From the NCBI GenBank assembly GCA_002320245.1, contig DCKD01000012.1, positions 1 to 27,846 of the forward strand: a DNA stretch of 27,846 bases, in the 5' to 3' direction. The notes below the pieces were generated by a model. The model was given only the letters and a program-made list of their open reading frames with translations, was not told the origin of the DNA and did no database searches. This document shows positions 1-8,680 of this stretch, one piece after another (position 1 is the first letter of the stretch; every line of letters begins with the position of its first letter). This DNA comes from Lachnospiraceae bacterium UBA1683. GTDB lineage: Bacteria; Bacillota; Clostridia; Lachnospirales; Lachnospiraceae. The translations under genes and the position numbers were made by a program.

Positions 1-4
1 GCGT

Positions 5-421
5 TTAATTTGCCGAATAACACCCTTTCAGCTTAAAATACCTTCTGGAGCTTTCCAGTTTTTCAAATCTGGAAATTCCTGCCGGAAAATATGCATCCTC
101 TGTTCCTTCCAGTATGCCGTCCAGACGACATTCATACATCTTGTCAATAATATCCTGTCCGCGTTTCATTCCGATATGGCTTTCCAATACAACTTCATCC
201 CGGCAGACAAGATATGAGCCACAGCCACACAGATAGCCATCAAAATCAAATCTACGCAGTTCCGCCGGAATGTTACAATAAGTTCTTCCCGTGTTAATAT
301 ACATCCGATGTCCATTTTCTTTCGCTTTGCTCATTGCCGCCAATGCACTATCCGGAATCTTCTTCGTTATCTCTGACAGGATTGTCCCGTCAATATCAAA
401 AAACAGTGCTGATTGTTTCAT
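5..421 (-). pseudogene. HAD-family (Cof-type) hydrolase, N-terminal half only
   Basis: The 138-residue product opens with the HAD motif I (FFDIDGT, nucleophile Asp9 and Asp11) and has a motif II-like TGR segment near residue 44. Cof-type phosphatases are normally about 255-270 residues, with a motif III lysine and a C-terminal GD...ND motif IV. Both are missing here because a TAA stop ends the frame at 5-7. Either a stop or frameshift has broken the gene, or the remainder continues in another frame left of the window. The start is well placed: GGAGGAGAA lies just before the ATG at 421. As it stands, the protein should lack metal-binding residues and be inactive. It is transcribed away from the rest of the window and seems unrelated to the glycosidase operon. 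Confidence 0.65.
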
Positions 422-460
422 TTCTCCTCCAATACTAATATATCCTTTATAATCACTGTT

Positions 461-489
461 ATTATACCATCATTCGACAAATCTGTAAC
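461..489 (-). promoter_or_regulatory. Probable promoter of the HAD gene
   Basis: On the minus strand there is a perfect TATAAT (461-466) and a weak -35 GTTACA (484-489) with 17 bp spacing. It lies about 40 bp before the HAD start codon. Confidence 0.4.
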
Positions 490-561
490 TTACTTTTTCA
501 TCTCAGTTTAGTCTGCCTTTCCATCTAATCTACTGCCAACGTCTACATTTCAAAAACACAA

Positions 562-604
562 TAAAAAACAGTAGAAAACGTTCAATCATTACGGTTTCTA
601 CTGT
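562..604 (-). terminator. Rho-independent terminator of the glycosidase operon
   Basis: A 10 bp perfect stem (595-604 with 568-577, sequence ACAGTAGAAA/TTTCTACTGT) encloses a 17-nt loop. On the minus strand it is followed by a T-run (562-567). It stands downstream of the glycosidase gene and its tandem repeat, and ends the leftward operon. Confidence 0.75.
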
Positions 605-671
605 CCATATATAACTTTCCAATCCCTTATACATCGTTACCCTCCGCGTACAATGGAAGGTAACGATTCCC

Positions 672-786
672 TATCAGCGGATACAGCAATTTCTTATCAG
701 TGGATACGGCAATTTCTTATCAGCGGATACGGCAATTTCTTATCAGTGGATACGGCGACTTCTTATCAGTGGATACGGCGACTTCT
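672..786. repeat. Five tandem copies of a 23 bp unit
   Basis: Five head-to-tail units lie at 672-694, 695-717, 718-740, 741-763 and 764-786. The consensus is TATCAGTGGATACGGCAATT plus TCT. Units differ at only a few positions (AGTGG/AGCGG, GGCAATT/GGCGACT), and the two copies nearest the gene are identical to each other. Each unit contains a short dyad TATC-NNNN-GATA. The last unit touches the stop codon of the glycosidase gene (786-788). The rest of the 422-785 gap holds only the HAD promoter and the operon terminator. Confidence 0.9.
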
Positions 787-2267
787 TACACAATTAAAAA
801 GGCTACGGATGCAGGCGGTATTTCTATCGTGCCTTTTGATGCCAGTCTTGGTGAGATTGCCGGGAGATTGCCTCCCTCAATTGGTTTCAGAACCTCTCCA
901 TTTACACGCAATTCCTGTGAACGGAGTTTCTGTGCATCCAGCAGGTACAATTCTCCATCCGCCGGAAGTTCCGCCGTTGTGACATCCGTTTTGGAGTTAT
1001 TAATAATCACATAAGTATATCCCGGCTCGCCATCTTTTCTGGAATGTACATAAACATGAGCTCCCTCGCGGACTTTCTCTCCGGAATCATAGACCTCTGT
1101 ACCTACTAACTGATTCCACAAATATATCAGCCAGTAAATCGGTCTTGGAGAATGTGTTGCATGCTCCAACAAACCATAATCAGAAGACGCAAGTGTATTA
1201 TGGAAAATGATACCATCCGTAATGGCCGCAAATCTTCCCAATTCGTCTGCATAACGAATAACATCCATATAGGTTGAACCCCACGTATTTCCACCCAGTC
1301 CGGCATCCGCCGATTCCGTTACCCACATCGGTACGCCCGGATAATATTTATCACGGATTCGTGCATAATTTTCAGCAGCATCTGACGCCACCTTCAGATA
1401 CCTCTCACTAAGTGCATCTTCCGCATTCCAGTGCCCGCCTAGCGATGCACCGCGCTCCGATATTCCTGCGTAACAGTGGTAACTAAATACATCTGCATCT
1501 TCTTTACAATAGGATAACAATTCTTCCGTAGGAATCGACTGAAGCGTTTTCATCATTGCCTGTTCTCCGCCGTCAAAAGAATCTGCACACGCACACGGGC
1601 CTACGAGCAGTACTTCCGGATAATTTTCACGGATAAAGCGGAAAAAAGTATCCTGATCCCGTCCAAACTCTGCACCCCCGTATCCCTCTGCCGGAGGGGA
1701 CATTGGCAGTACATTCGGTTCATTCATAAATTCCGCTGCTGAAATCGGAACACCATATTCCTTGCTATAATCAAATAATATTTTTGCCTGCTCCGGCGTC
1801 CACGGTTTGCCGTCTGCATGGTCTCCGGCACAATTCGACACCGAAACCAGAAGCTTTGCATCCACTGCCTTTATGAAGTCCAATACCCCATTCCATTGTT
1901 CCTTTGTAAGCACAGATTTATAACCTTGTGGCGCAACACCATTGGTATGCCCGTCAAAATCATAATAGGTGTCCGTCGCCCAGCTCCCGCTGACACGAAT
2001 ATATACCTTTCCAAGAGCTTTTGCAAATCTCCGTATTTTCTCCTCATATAAATCAATCGGCGGATAGACTTGCATCAATTCTGCCAGTTCCGTAAAGTCT
2101 TTTACCGGTGGGAATTCTTTGGTTCCTGCAATCTGCTCCGGAGTATACGCCCGCCAGAATGTCCCGCCTGTCACTTCAGTCATCTCAATATTATAGGACA
2201 CGAACCTTTCATTAATATCTCTGATTTTTTTCAATCCGTCCGCATGAATTTGTATCGTTTCCTTCAT
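786..2267 (-). CDS. Glycoside hydrolase of clan GH-A, GH79-like (heparanase/beta-glucuronidase type)
   Basis: A 493-residue protein without signal peptide, so probably cytoplasmic. A (beta/alpha)8 barrel fills roughly residues 20-400, followed by a beta-rich C-terminal domain. The NEPN motif supplies the likely acid/base Glu183, and the VTESADAG segment the likely nucleophile Glu318. The N-terminal substrate strand (YIRVSGSWATDTYYDFDG) resembles the matching part of heparanase-type GH79 enzymes. The start was placed at the ATG at 2267 because GAGGGTGA precedes it. An upstream TTG at 2303 would add 12 residues but has no ribosome binding site. It is the last gene of a leftward operon with a hexuronide/glycoside symporter. 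The likely substrate is a glucuronide or related beta-glycoside, but family and substrate are inferred. Confidence 0.75.
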   Translation of the reverse strand: MKETIQIHADGLKKIRDINERFVSYNIEMTEVTGGTFWRAYTPEQIAGTKEFPPVKDFTELAELMQVYPPIDLYEEKIRRFAKALGKVYIRVSGSWATDTYYDFDGHTNGVAPQGYKSVLTKEQWNGVLDFIKAVDAKLLVSVSNCAGDHADGKPWTPEQAKILFDYSKEYGVPISAAEFMNEPNVLPMSPPAEGYGGAEFGRDQDTFFRFIRENYPEVLLVGPCACADSFDGGEQAMMKTLQSIPTEELLSYCKEDADVFSYHCYAGISERGASLGGHWNAEDALSERYLKVASDAAENYARIRDKYYPGVPMWVTESADAGLGGNTWGSTYMDVIRYADELGRFAAITDGIIFHNTLASSDYGLLEHATHSPRPIYWLIYLWNQLVGTEVYDSGEKVREGAHVYVHSRKDGEPGYTYVIINNSKTDVTTAELPADGELYLLDAQKLRSQELRVNGEVLKPIEGGNLPAISPRLASKGTIEIPPASVAFLIV

Positions 2268-2316
2268 ATCTGAAAAGTCACCCTCTTCCCGTAAAATTTT
2301 CAATCATAAGATGTCA

Positions 2317-2338
2317 GGGGCAAAATCCCCTTTGCCCC
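2317..2338. other. Intercistronic hairpin without T-tract
   Basis: A perfect 8 bp stem (GGGGCAAA 2317-2324 with TTTGCCCC 2331-2338) with a 6-nt loop lies between the TM2 gene and the glycosidase gene. Neither strand has a run of Ts after it, so it is more likely an mRNA processing or stability element, or an attenuating structure, than a full terminator. Confidence 0.5.
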
Positions 2339-2346
2339 CAACATCA

Positions 2347-2721
2347 TTATATTAAGATATAGCCGCCCTCATCTGCCTTCATTGGCAGCGCAATTATCAG
2401 GTCTACTATCGCAAGGGCAACCGGAAATCCACTCCAGCAAAGAGCAAGATAGAAAAGCCCCAAACCCCAACGTTTCTCGTAGAACCGATGAATTCCTGCC
2501 CATCCCAGAAATATCGTCAGCAGAATATAGGTTCTGCGGTTCACCTGATGCCGCTGGCGGTTTTCACGCCAGTCAAAATACCAGTCCCCAAGACGCTGCC
2601 AAAGTTTCAGTGGTTTTTCTTTTCCATACTGCTCTTCCACTTCATGAAGTTCATCCTCCAGCAGCGCCAGCTTTGTAAAATCAATGCGTTCTACTACTTT
2701 TGTATTTTGGGATTTTCTCAT
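2347..2721 (-). CDS. TM2-domain membrane protein
   Basis: A 124-residue protein. The first 60 residues are charged and probably cytoplasmic, with a helical segment rich in Glu and Lys. The C-terminal half (about 63-120) is a TM2 domain: two hydrophobic helices joined by a short turn, with the family signature FLGWAGIHRFYEKRWGLG. The function of bacterial TM2 proteins is unknown. The gene lies 20 bp after the GPH symporter gene and 79 bp before the glycosidase start, all on one strand, so it is probably cotranscribed. Its presence inside a sugar operon is unusual. AGGGAAAAG precedes the ATG. Confidence 0.75.
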   Translation of the reverse strand: MRKSQNTKVVERIDFTKLALLEDELHEVEEQYGKEKPLKLWQRLGDWYFDWRENRQRHQVNRRTYILLTIFLGWAGIHRFYEKRWGLGLFYLALCWSGFPVALAIVDLIIALPMKADEGGYILI

Positions 2722-2741
2722 CTTTTCCCTGCCCCTTTCAT

Positions 2742-4226
2742 CTATTGTCCGGCATTCGCCCGCATTGCTTCCGCCTTAATTTCTGCAATCTTATCCTGAA
2801 TTTCCTCCATCTTTTCTTTTGTCAGCGGATAGAATTTCAATGCAATCAGATTCATAATCCATCCAGTCAGCGGTGCACCGAGGAAACATGCCATTGTCAC
2901 CCAGAAAATACCCGTGCTGTATGGCGTATCCGGGGTAGGCTGTGTACTCTTGAACCCGATTGCCGCAATCATCAGTGATACGAATGTTCCCGCAAGTGAG
3001 GAAATCATCTTATCCACAAAACTAAATAATGTTCCCATCAGCCCCGGTACATATTTCCCGGAACGGTATACTTCATAATCTGCGCAGTCTGCTGTCATTG
3101 GAATCACAATGTTTCCTGCCACCCCGGAAAATCCTGCCATAACCACATTCAGTACAATAAAGATAACAGAGAACAGGTTAAGGTGCGTAAAGCTTAATGT
3201 CGTCGGCTCTCCCAACAACATCAGTAAGAAAAGACCTGCTGCCGAGATAATACCCCCCCATGTTCCTACCAACATTGCAGATTTCTGCCCCATCCTGCGT
3301 GCAATAAAATTCATTAAGATCAAGGTAACGATTACGTTCGGAATACTTGTCACTGCACTAAAACTTCCATACAGCGAATAATTTCCGCAGATGATACCAA
3401 ACAGCATGACAAAAATAATAGAATTTGACTTCATACTTGTAGACAGTTTATCGGAAGATGCAGAAACAACAAGCATCTGGATTGCTCTGTTCTTACGGAG
3501 TACTTCCCAGTAATCCTTGAACGTAATCCGCTGTACCACACCTGTTCCATAATACTCAAGCCGGTCTTTTCTTCTCAGTCCTATTATGGCAAGGACAGCC
3601 AGCAAAAGTGAAAGCGGTGCAAATACTTTCCAAAGCCCCTTGAAAAATGCAGGATTTGTAAACGCTGCATTTCCGCCATACATCGGAATCAGGACATTCG
3701 TCACGATGACCGGGATGACTGCAAACAATATCGTACCAAATACGACATCAAACATCGTAAAAATCGGTCTCTGTGCCGGGTCATTGGTAAGACATGTCTG
3801 TGCGGATTTTGTTACCACACACTGACAGGTATATCCGATAATATACAGCATATACATCACAATATAAAATGGAAATCTCACGAACTTTGGAATGACCGGA
3901 GTCACCCAGTAAATGATAAAACTGGTCACAAGCAAAATCAGGTTTCCGATTAAAATAAACGGACGGTTCTTTCCAAATTTTGTGTTAGTTTTATCAATAA
4001 TATACCCGATGAACGGGTCCGTCACGCCATCCCACATACGCATCACTGTCGTAATTGTTCCTGCAAGAACAACCCCTACCCCAACGATACCCGTCAGGAA
4101 ATAAGTGATGTACATAAATATCATCGCATAAATATTTGTTGACGTATTGTTCAATGCGTAAAATGCAATTTCCCATGTTTTTGCTCTGTGAATTGAATTC
4201 TCATGAGTCTTTCTTGTTTCCCCCAT
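2742..4226 (-). CDS. GPH-family (MFS) glycoside/hexuronide:cation symporter
   Basis: A 494-residue integral membrane protein with about 12 hydrophobic helices. It has the GPH signature after helix 2 (RMWDGVTDPFIGYIIDKT) followed by KFGKNRPFIL, as in MelB, GusB and XynB-type symporters. The family imports glycosides, pentosides or hexuronides with H+ or Na+. The start at 4226 (MGETRK) was chosen because AAAGGAG lies 8 bp upstream. The longer frame back to 4316 is unsupported. It lies between the sugar-oxidising enzymes and the glycosidase, so it is probably the importer of the operon's substrate. The closeness to a GH79-like enzyme favours a glucuronide or other beta-glycoside, which is inference. 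Confidence 0.85.
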   Translation of the reverse strand: MGETRKTHENSIHRAKTWEIAFYALNNTSTNIYAMIFMYITYFLTGIVGVGVVLAGTITTVMRMWDGVTDPFIGYIIDKTNTKFGKNRPFILIGNLILLVTSFIIYWVTPVIPKFVRFPFYIVMYMLYIIGYTCQCVVTKSAQTCLTNDPAQRPIFTMFDVVFGTILFAVIPVIVTNVLIPMYGGNAAFTNPAFFKGLWKVFAPLSLLLAVLAIIGLRRKDRLEYYGTGVVQRITFKDYWEVLRKNRAIQMLVVSASSDKLSTSMKSNSIIFVMLFGIICGNYSLYGSFSAVTSIPNVIVTLILMNFIARRMGQKSAMLVGTWGGIISAAGLFLLMLLGEPTTLSFTHLNLFSVIFIVLNVVMAGFSGVAGNIVIPMTADCADYEVYRSGKYVPGLMGTLFSFVDKMISSLAGTFVSLMIAAIGFKSTQPTPDTPYSTGIFWVTMACFLGAPLTGWIMNLIALKFYPLTKEKMEEIQDKIAEIKAEAMRANAGQ

Positions 4227-4357
4227 AGCGTTTTCTCCTTTGCTCTTTCTAGATTTCAGGTATTCGCGAAACATCTCTTTGGTTACGGTTGGGAGATAAA
4301 TTACTGTGCTTCGCAAATACTTCCTCTATATTCAGTTTTTAAAATCAAAGAATTTTA

Positions 4358-5218
4358 TCATTCAAACCAATCCCCATATCCAAGTTTGATTAAATGATCG
4401 CGACTTATTTTCAGACTTTCAAAAGGATCCCTTCCATAAGTTGTATCCTGCTCAATCAGGAAATACTCACTTCCGCCTTCTAATCCTGCTTTGATACATT
4501 CCTTAACCGGCAGGCTTCCTTCCCCTACCTCTGCGAATTCCACAATGTCATTGAATGCAGCCATAAATTTCTGTACGTCAAAATCTCCTTCCGGCATCTT
4601 CACTTCCCCGATACGGTAATCCTTCAGATGCAGTAGCCTGATACGGCCGTTATATTTTTTGATAAATTCTACCGGATCCTCTCCGCCTCTCTGAATCCAG
4701 TGGATATCCAGCTCAAAGCCCATGTGTTTTGTAGTATTTTTGATAATATCCAACAGATATTCCCCGTCGTACTTCACAAATTCCACATGATGGTTGTGGT
4801 AATAAAGGTCGATTCCTTCTTCTTTCAATCTTGCAGCCATCTCATCTGCACGTTTTACAAAGTCAAGTGCTTTTTCGCGGCTTCCCATACAAGTCATTGG
4901 AAGCATTCCGATTCGCAGCATATCACAGTTCAGCTCTTTACAGTCTGCAACAATCTTATCAAAATCGCTGACCAGATACTCTCCCGGCATTCCCGGCATC
5001 ATCGGCTCTAATGCTGCAGAGCAGGCTGCAATTTTGATACCGAATTCTTCACTTGCTTTTTTCATGCCGGCTACATTTTCCGGAGTCATTGGTATCTGAC
5101 TGACTTCCACACAATGATACCCTAATTCTGCACATGCCTTCAATGTACCATAAGCTCCTAATTCCTCAACTTTGTCCTTAATCGTACTCATCTGAATACC
5201 AATCAATCCTTTTTTCAT
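4358..5218 (-). CDS. Sugar phosphate isomerase/epimerase-like TIM-barrel enzyme (AP_endonuc_2 fold)
   Basis: A 286-residue TIM barrel of the xylose-isomerase-like superfamily. The metal site is visible as the YYHNHH strand (141-144), ELDIHW (Asp171, His173), LLHLKD (His197) and FLIEQD (Glu256). AGGAGATATAAGGC precedes the ATG. The family includes sugar epimerases, IolE/IolI-type dehydratases and the catalytic subunits of 3-keto-glycoside lyases (DgpC/CarC-like). In this operon it is followed by a GPH symporter and preceded by two Gfo/Idh/MocA oxidoreductases. It could therefore isomerise a keto sugar or eliminate the aglycone from a 3-keto-glycoside. The exact reaction cannot be read from the sequence. 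Confidence 0.8.
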   Translation of the reverse strand: MKKGLIGIQMSTIKDKVEELGAYGTLKACAELGYHCVEVSQIPMTPENVAGMKKASEEFGIKIAACSAALEPMMPGMPGEYLVSDFDKIVADCKELNCDMLRIGMLPMTCMGSREKALDFVKRADEMAARLKEEGIDLYYHNHHVEFVKYDGEYLLDIIKNTTKHMGFELDIHWIQRGGEDPVEFIKKYNGRIRLLHLKDYRIGEVKMPEGDFDVQKFMAAFNDIVEFAEVGEGSLPVKECIKAGLEGGSEYFLIEQDTTYGRDPFESLKISRDHLIKLGYGDWFE

Positions 5219-5323
5219 GCCTTATATCTCCTATCTTTTCTTTCCAATATTATTTAACTGCTTCCCCTCAGTGGACGTCAGACAACACGCCCTTTATCCA
5301 CTGAAGGTATCTTTTACTGTACT

Positions 5324-6325
5324 TCACAGTGTCACCGAGCGTCCTGTATGTCCCGACTCCTGAATCGCATCAATCAGCCGGATACTCATGACTGCATCTT
5401 TTACATGAAGATAGTCCTGCGTATTCTGCTCAATTGCCTGATAGAACTTTCCAATCAGCTTTTTATGGCTGGCACCGTAATAGAATTTTGCGCCCGGAAG
5501 CTTTGCATCCTCAGCCAGACATTCTTTGCCGCCTTCCCCGTCCAGACGATACAGTACATTCTCAATAATGGCAAATTCCGCCCGTTCCGTCTGTACAGAA
5601 ATCTGAACACTTTCATTTTTATAATTTGCATTGGTTGCCAGAAAAAGCCCTTTCGCATCATTTGCAAATGTCAGCCTTGCCGACACGCTGTCCTCCACTT
5701 CAATGCCATAGTCCAACAGTTGGCTTACAAAAGCTTTGATACGCTGAATCGGACCGCCGAGATAATACAGCAAATCCAGCGTGTGTACGGACTGGTTAAT
5801 CATGCAGCCGCCGCCCGCATACTTCCAGATGCCCCGCCACGGTTTGGCATCGTAGTAGGATTTCGGGCGCGCCCACGGCACAATTCCTTTCAGGCCTGTG
5901 ATACGTCCGTACGTTCCACTGTCAAGAAGCTCCTTCAGCATCTCCACGGATTCATTAAACCGGTTTTGCAGACAAATCCCGATATGCACCTCCGGATGGG
6001 CTGCTTCAAATGCCGCAAATTCTTCTGCCTGTGTGGTGTTCAGTGCCACTGGTTTTTCGCAGAATACGTGAATCCCCATATCCGCTGCATACTCCGATAC
6101 CGGAACATGTAAATAATGGGGCAGACAGATATGTACCACATCTGGTTTCACACCTGCTATCATCTGCCGGTAATCGGTGTAAAACGGAACTCCTTCCGGC
6201 GCCCTCACACCTGCATTTTCATCCATGTCACAAACCGCTGTCAGTATAATCTCCGGGTCAGCCTGAATCGCCGCAATATGTATGGCTGAAATATCTCCCA
6301 TACCGATCACTGCCGCTTTTTTCAT
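5324..6325 (-). CDS. Gfo/Idh/MocA family NAD(P)-dependent oxidoreductase 1
   Basis: A 333-residue two-domain dehydrogenase. The N-terminal Rossmann fold begins AVIGMGDIS (residues 5-13) and has the family CEKPVAL motif with the probable catalytic Lys91. The C-terminal alpha/beta domain has the GGGCMINQSVHTLDLL segment, with His181 and Asp184 as likely active-site residues. Length is typical (330-390). GGGGGAA precedes the ATG. The family oxidises a ring hydroxyl of sugars, glycosides or inositols, or reduces the ketone. Its pairing with a second paralogue and two TIM-barrel enzymes suggests paired oxidation and reduction of a glycoside ring, as in 3-keto-glycoside pathways. That pathway role is inferred. 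Confidence 0.85.
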   Translation of the reverse strand: MKKAAVIGMGDISAIHIAAIQADPEIILTAVCDMDENAGVRAPEGVPFYTDYRQMIAGVKPDVVHICLPHYLHVPVSEYAADMGIHVFCEKPVALNTTQAEEFAAFEAAHPEVHIGICLQNRFNESVEMLKELLDSGTYGRITGLKGIVPWARPKSYYDAKPWRGIWKYAGGGCMINQSVHTLDLLYYLGGPIQRIKAFVSQLLDYGIEVEDSVSARLTFANDAKGLFLATNANYKNESVQISVQTERAEFAIIENVLYRLDGEGGKECLAEDAKLPGAKFYYGASHKKLIGKFYQAIEQNTQDYLHVKDAVMSIRLIDAIQESGHTGRSVTL

Positions 6326-6434
6326 CTTCTATTCCCCCTTATGCCTGATGCCTTGCTGCTACCCCGTTTCCAAATGAACCCGGCTTTTTTCAGGTCCGGA
6401 TTTCAGATGGTGCACTTATTTCGTTTACGATGTA

Positions 6435-7628
6435 CTAGCGAGTCTGGAATTTTCCTTCTGCGGCAATCTTCTTATTTAACTCACTCAGATACAGCTCCTC
6501 GTCCACCGGATTATCTACCTCTTTGCCAAGCCAGGAAGACAACTGCGTCGCATTCGCAAGATTGACGCCATTGATTCCGTCAGAGCCCGGCGCCAGCAGC
6601 GGTGTTCCTTCCAGAATATGCTGTGCGAAATTCTCCATTACAGTAGTGTGCTGTTTTCCCCATCCGTCTGTATTTTCAAATGTTTCTACTGTATACATAC
6701 CATCAGCGCCTGAGGCATTTCCCATGGTCAGCTTTGCCACATCCATCATACTCATGGTCTCATTCATTTCATTCTCATCTTTTTTCAGGCGGTATACCGT
6801 CGCAGTCTTGCTGCCGTCTACCACAATCTTGCCGCCGTCAAGGTCAATCTCAAGACGGTCTGTCCCGATTGGGTCATGCGTACAGGTGATAAAACTTCCT
6901 GTTGCTCCATTCGGATATTCTGTAACAATCGTCACATCATTTTCTACTGCAATGTCGCGGTGACATCCATAGAGGCATTTTGCATATACCTTGCTTGGGA
7001 TTCCACAAATCCACTGCCATAAATCTAACTGATGAGGAGCCTGATTGACCAGCACACCGCCGCCCTCGCCTCCCCATGTTGCACGCCACTCACTCTGCGC
7101 ATAATAACTGTCCGGACGCCACCATGAGTTAATAATCCAATTAGAACGGCGGATTTCTCCCATTTCTCCCGATGATATAATTTCCTTGATTTTCTGATAC
7201 AATTTGTTGGTACGCTGATTGAACATAATACCAAATGCAACATCCGGATGTTTGTCCGCACATTCATTCATCTCACGGACAGCTTTTGCATAAACACCGG
7301 CCGGTTTCTCCACCAGAACATTCATACCATGCTCCAGACAGTAAATAGCAATCTCCGGATGCAGATAATGAGGAACCGTTGTGATTACTGCATCCACATC
7401 ACCGGATGCTACCATTTCTTTCCAATCCTTATAGAACGGATATTCAGGATATTTCTCTCCGCACATTTTTTCCTTCTCCGGGTCGATATCACAAAGTGCT
7501 CCCAGCTCACAGTGCGGCGGGCATTCCGGCGCCGGCATTCCCGGGAATCCGGCTTTTCCTGTCAGAAATCCGGCATACGCTCCTCCTTGTGCTCCTACTC
7601 CAATAATTCCAAAACGAACTTTACTCAT
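6435..7628 (-). CDS. Gfo/Idh/MocA family NAD(P)-dependent oxidoreductase 2
   Basis: A 397-residue dehydrogenase with Rossmann signature GIIGVGAQG (residues 7-15), the motif VEKPAGVY with Lys108, and a C-terminal domain with GGEGGGVLVNQAPHQLDLW containing the expected His/Asp pair. It is longer than its neighbour (333 residues) and clearly diverged from it, so this is not a recent duplication. GGAGGAGAG lies before the ATG. It sits between the first oxidoreductase and the second TIM-barrel gene in the same leftward operon. One dehydrogenase may oxidise the intact glycoside and the other reduce the released keto sugar. The direction and substrate of each are unknown. Confidence 0.85.
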   Translation of the reverse strand: MSKVRFGIIGVGAQGGAYAGFLTGKAGFPGMPAPECPPHCELGALCDIDPEKEKMCGEKYPEYPFYKDWKEMVASGDVDAVITTVPHYLHPEIAIYCLEHGMNVLVEKPAGVYAKAVREMNECADKHPDVAFGIMFNQRTNKLYQKIKEIISSGEMGEIRRSNWIINSWWRPDSYYAQSEWRATWGGEGGGVLVNQAPHQLDLWQWICGIPSKVYAKCLYGCHRDIAVENDVTIVTEYPNGATGSFITCTHDPIGTDRLEIDLDGGKIVVDGSKTATVYRLKKDENEMNETMSMMDVAKLTMGNASGADGMYTVETFENTDGWGKQHTTVMENFAQHILEGTPLLAPGSDGINGVNLANATQLSSWLGKEVDNPVDEELYLSELNKKIAAEGKFQTR

Positions 7629-7689
7629 CGTGTTCTCTCCTCCATTTTTCTTCCCATTTTACTTTTCTTTTTCGTATGTCTTTCGTTTT

Positions 7690-8574
7690 TTACTTTTGTT
7701 GAATATTTTTCAGGATTTCACACAACGCATGGTATTGCATCGCATATCCTTCCGCACCGTCTTTCGCTTTGTTTTCTTTGATGATGTTTTCAGCCTCTGT
7801 CGTTTCCAGAGAAGCCAGTGAATCAAAGAGAACCAGATGCGGTTCCAATGTCAGGAAACCAGAATAGCCTTCCTTGTTAATCGCACGGTCCAGAAGCGTC
7901 TCTATTTTTCCTTCTCCGGTTCCGCAAACAACATTTTCATTATCCGTTGACACGGCGTCCTTGATATGGATATATGCAACATAAGGCTGCAGCATATCCC
8001 AGCACGCCTCTGTGTCCTCTCCACATTGTACGAAGTTTGCAAAATCAAACGCCGCCTGAAAATGGGAATCCGCAATTTCTTCGAACAACACCTTGCAGCG
8101 TTCTTTCGTATCTCCGTAAATCTCTTTCTCGTTTTCATGAATCAGGATGACATCGTACTGTTTTGCAAGTTCCAAAAACTGTTTCAGCTTTGAAATTACA
8201 ACATTCCGGTACGCATCTGCATCTTTTCCCTCCGGAATAAAGAAACTAAACATCCGGATGTATCTGCAGTCCAGCAGATTACATATTTTACATAATTCTT
8301 CCAATTGTACTTTCTGCTTTTCAAATCCCTCCTCATCTTCCACACCGACTTTACCAATCGGTGAGCCGATAGAAGAAACCCTGACCTGATATTTCTCCAG
8401 AACAGGCATCAGATCTTCCTGCACTTCCTGCACCGTATAATCTGCAATTCCTTTTTTATTTGCAGAGCGCAGGGAAATATAATGCATTCCCAATTTCGTT
8501 ACGGTCTGAAGCTGTTTCTCAAAATCCGGGCTGATTTCATCCGCAAATCCGGAAATACAAACTGAGTCTAACAT
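7690..8574 (-). CDS. Second sugar isomerase/epimerase-like TIM-barrel enzyme
   Basis: A 294-residue xylose-isomerase-like TIM barrel. Metal ligands are suggested by ILIHEN (Glu147), AAFDFAN (Asp177), YIHIKD (His203) and LTLEPH (Glu244), matching the Glu-Asp-His-Glu set of this superfamily. AAGGAGGG lies before the ATG. It is the first gene of the leftward operon, next to the divergent AraC regulator. It is strongly diverged from the TIM-barrel protein at 4358-5218, so the two probably catalyse different steps. Candidate activities are epimerase, dehydratase or 3-keto-glycoside eliminase. Confidence 0.8.
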   Translation of the reverse strand: MLDSVCISGFADEISPDFEKQLQTVTKLGMHYISLRSANKKGIADYTVQEVQEDLMPVLEKYQVRVSSIGSPIGKVGVEDEEGFEKQKVQLEELCKICNLLDCRYIRMFSFFIPEGKDADAYRNVVISKLKQFLELAKQYDVILIHENEKEIYGDTKERCKVLFEEIADSHFQAAFDFANFVQCGEDTEACWDMLQPYVAYIHIKDAVSTDNENVVCGTGEGKIETLLDRAINKEGYSGFLTLEPHLVLFDSLASLETTEAENIIKENKAKDGAEGYAMQYHALCEILKNIQQK

Positions 8575-8680
8575 AACAAACCCTCCTTCTTGCTTTTTTA
8601 ATGTTGCTTATACTATATCTGCCACAGGGAGAATCCGTTATCACTATTTTTATCGATATTAGTATTATTTTTACTTTTAC

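Noticed and set aside
653..1014. Two overlapping plus-strand frames of about 105 codons over the repeats
   Set aside because: Their repeating peptides arise from the 23 bp tandem units, and the rest runs antisense to the glycosidase C-terminus. No ribosome binding site.
5264..5310. CAGTGG/CCACTG inverted repeat between the first TIM-barrel gene and oxidoreductase 1
   Set aside because: Only about 6 bp of pairing with a 24-nt loop and no T-run on the reading strand; too weak to call. Its likeness to the 23 bp unit is short and probably chance.
5348..6112. 254-codon plus-strand frame opposite oxidoreductase 1
   Set aside because: A long shadow frame; the minus-strand gene has all motifs of its family and a good ribosome binding site, while this one has none.
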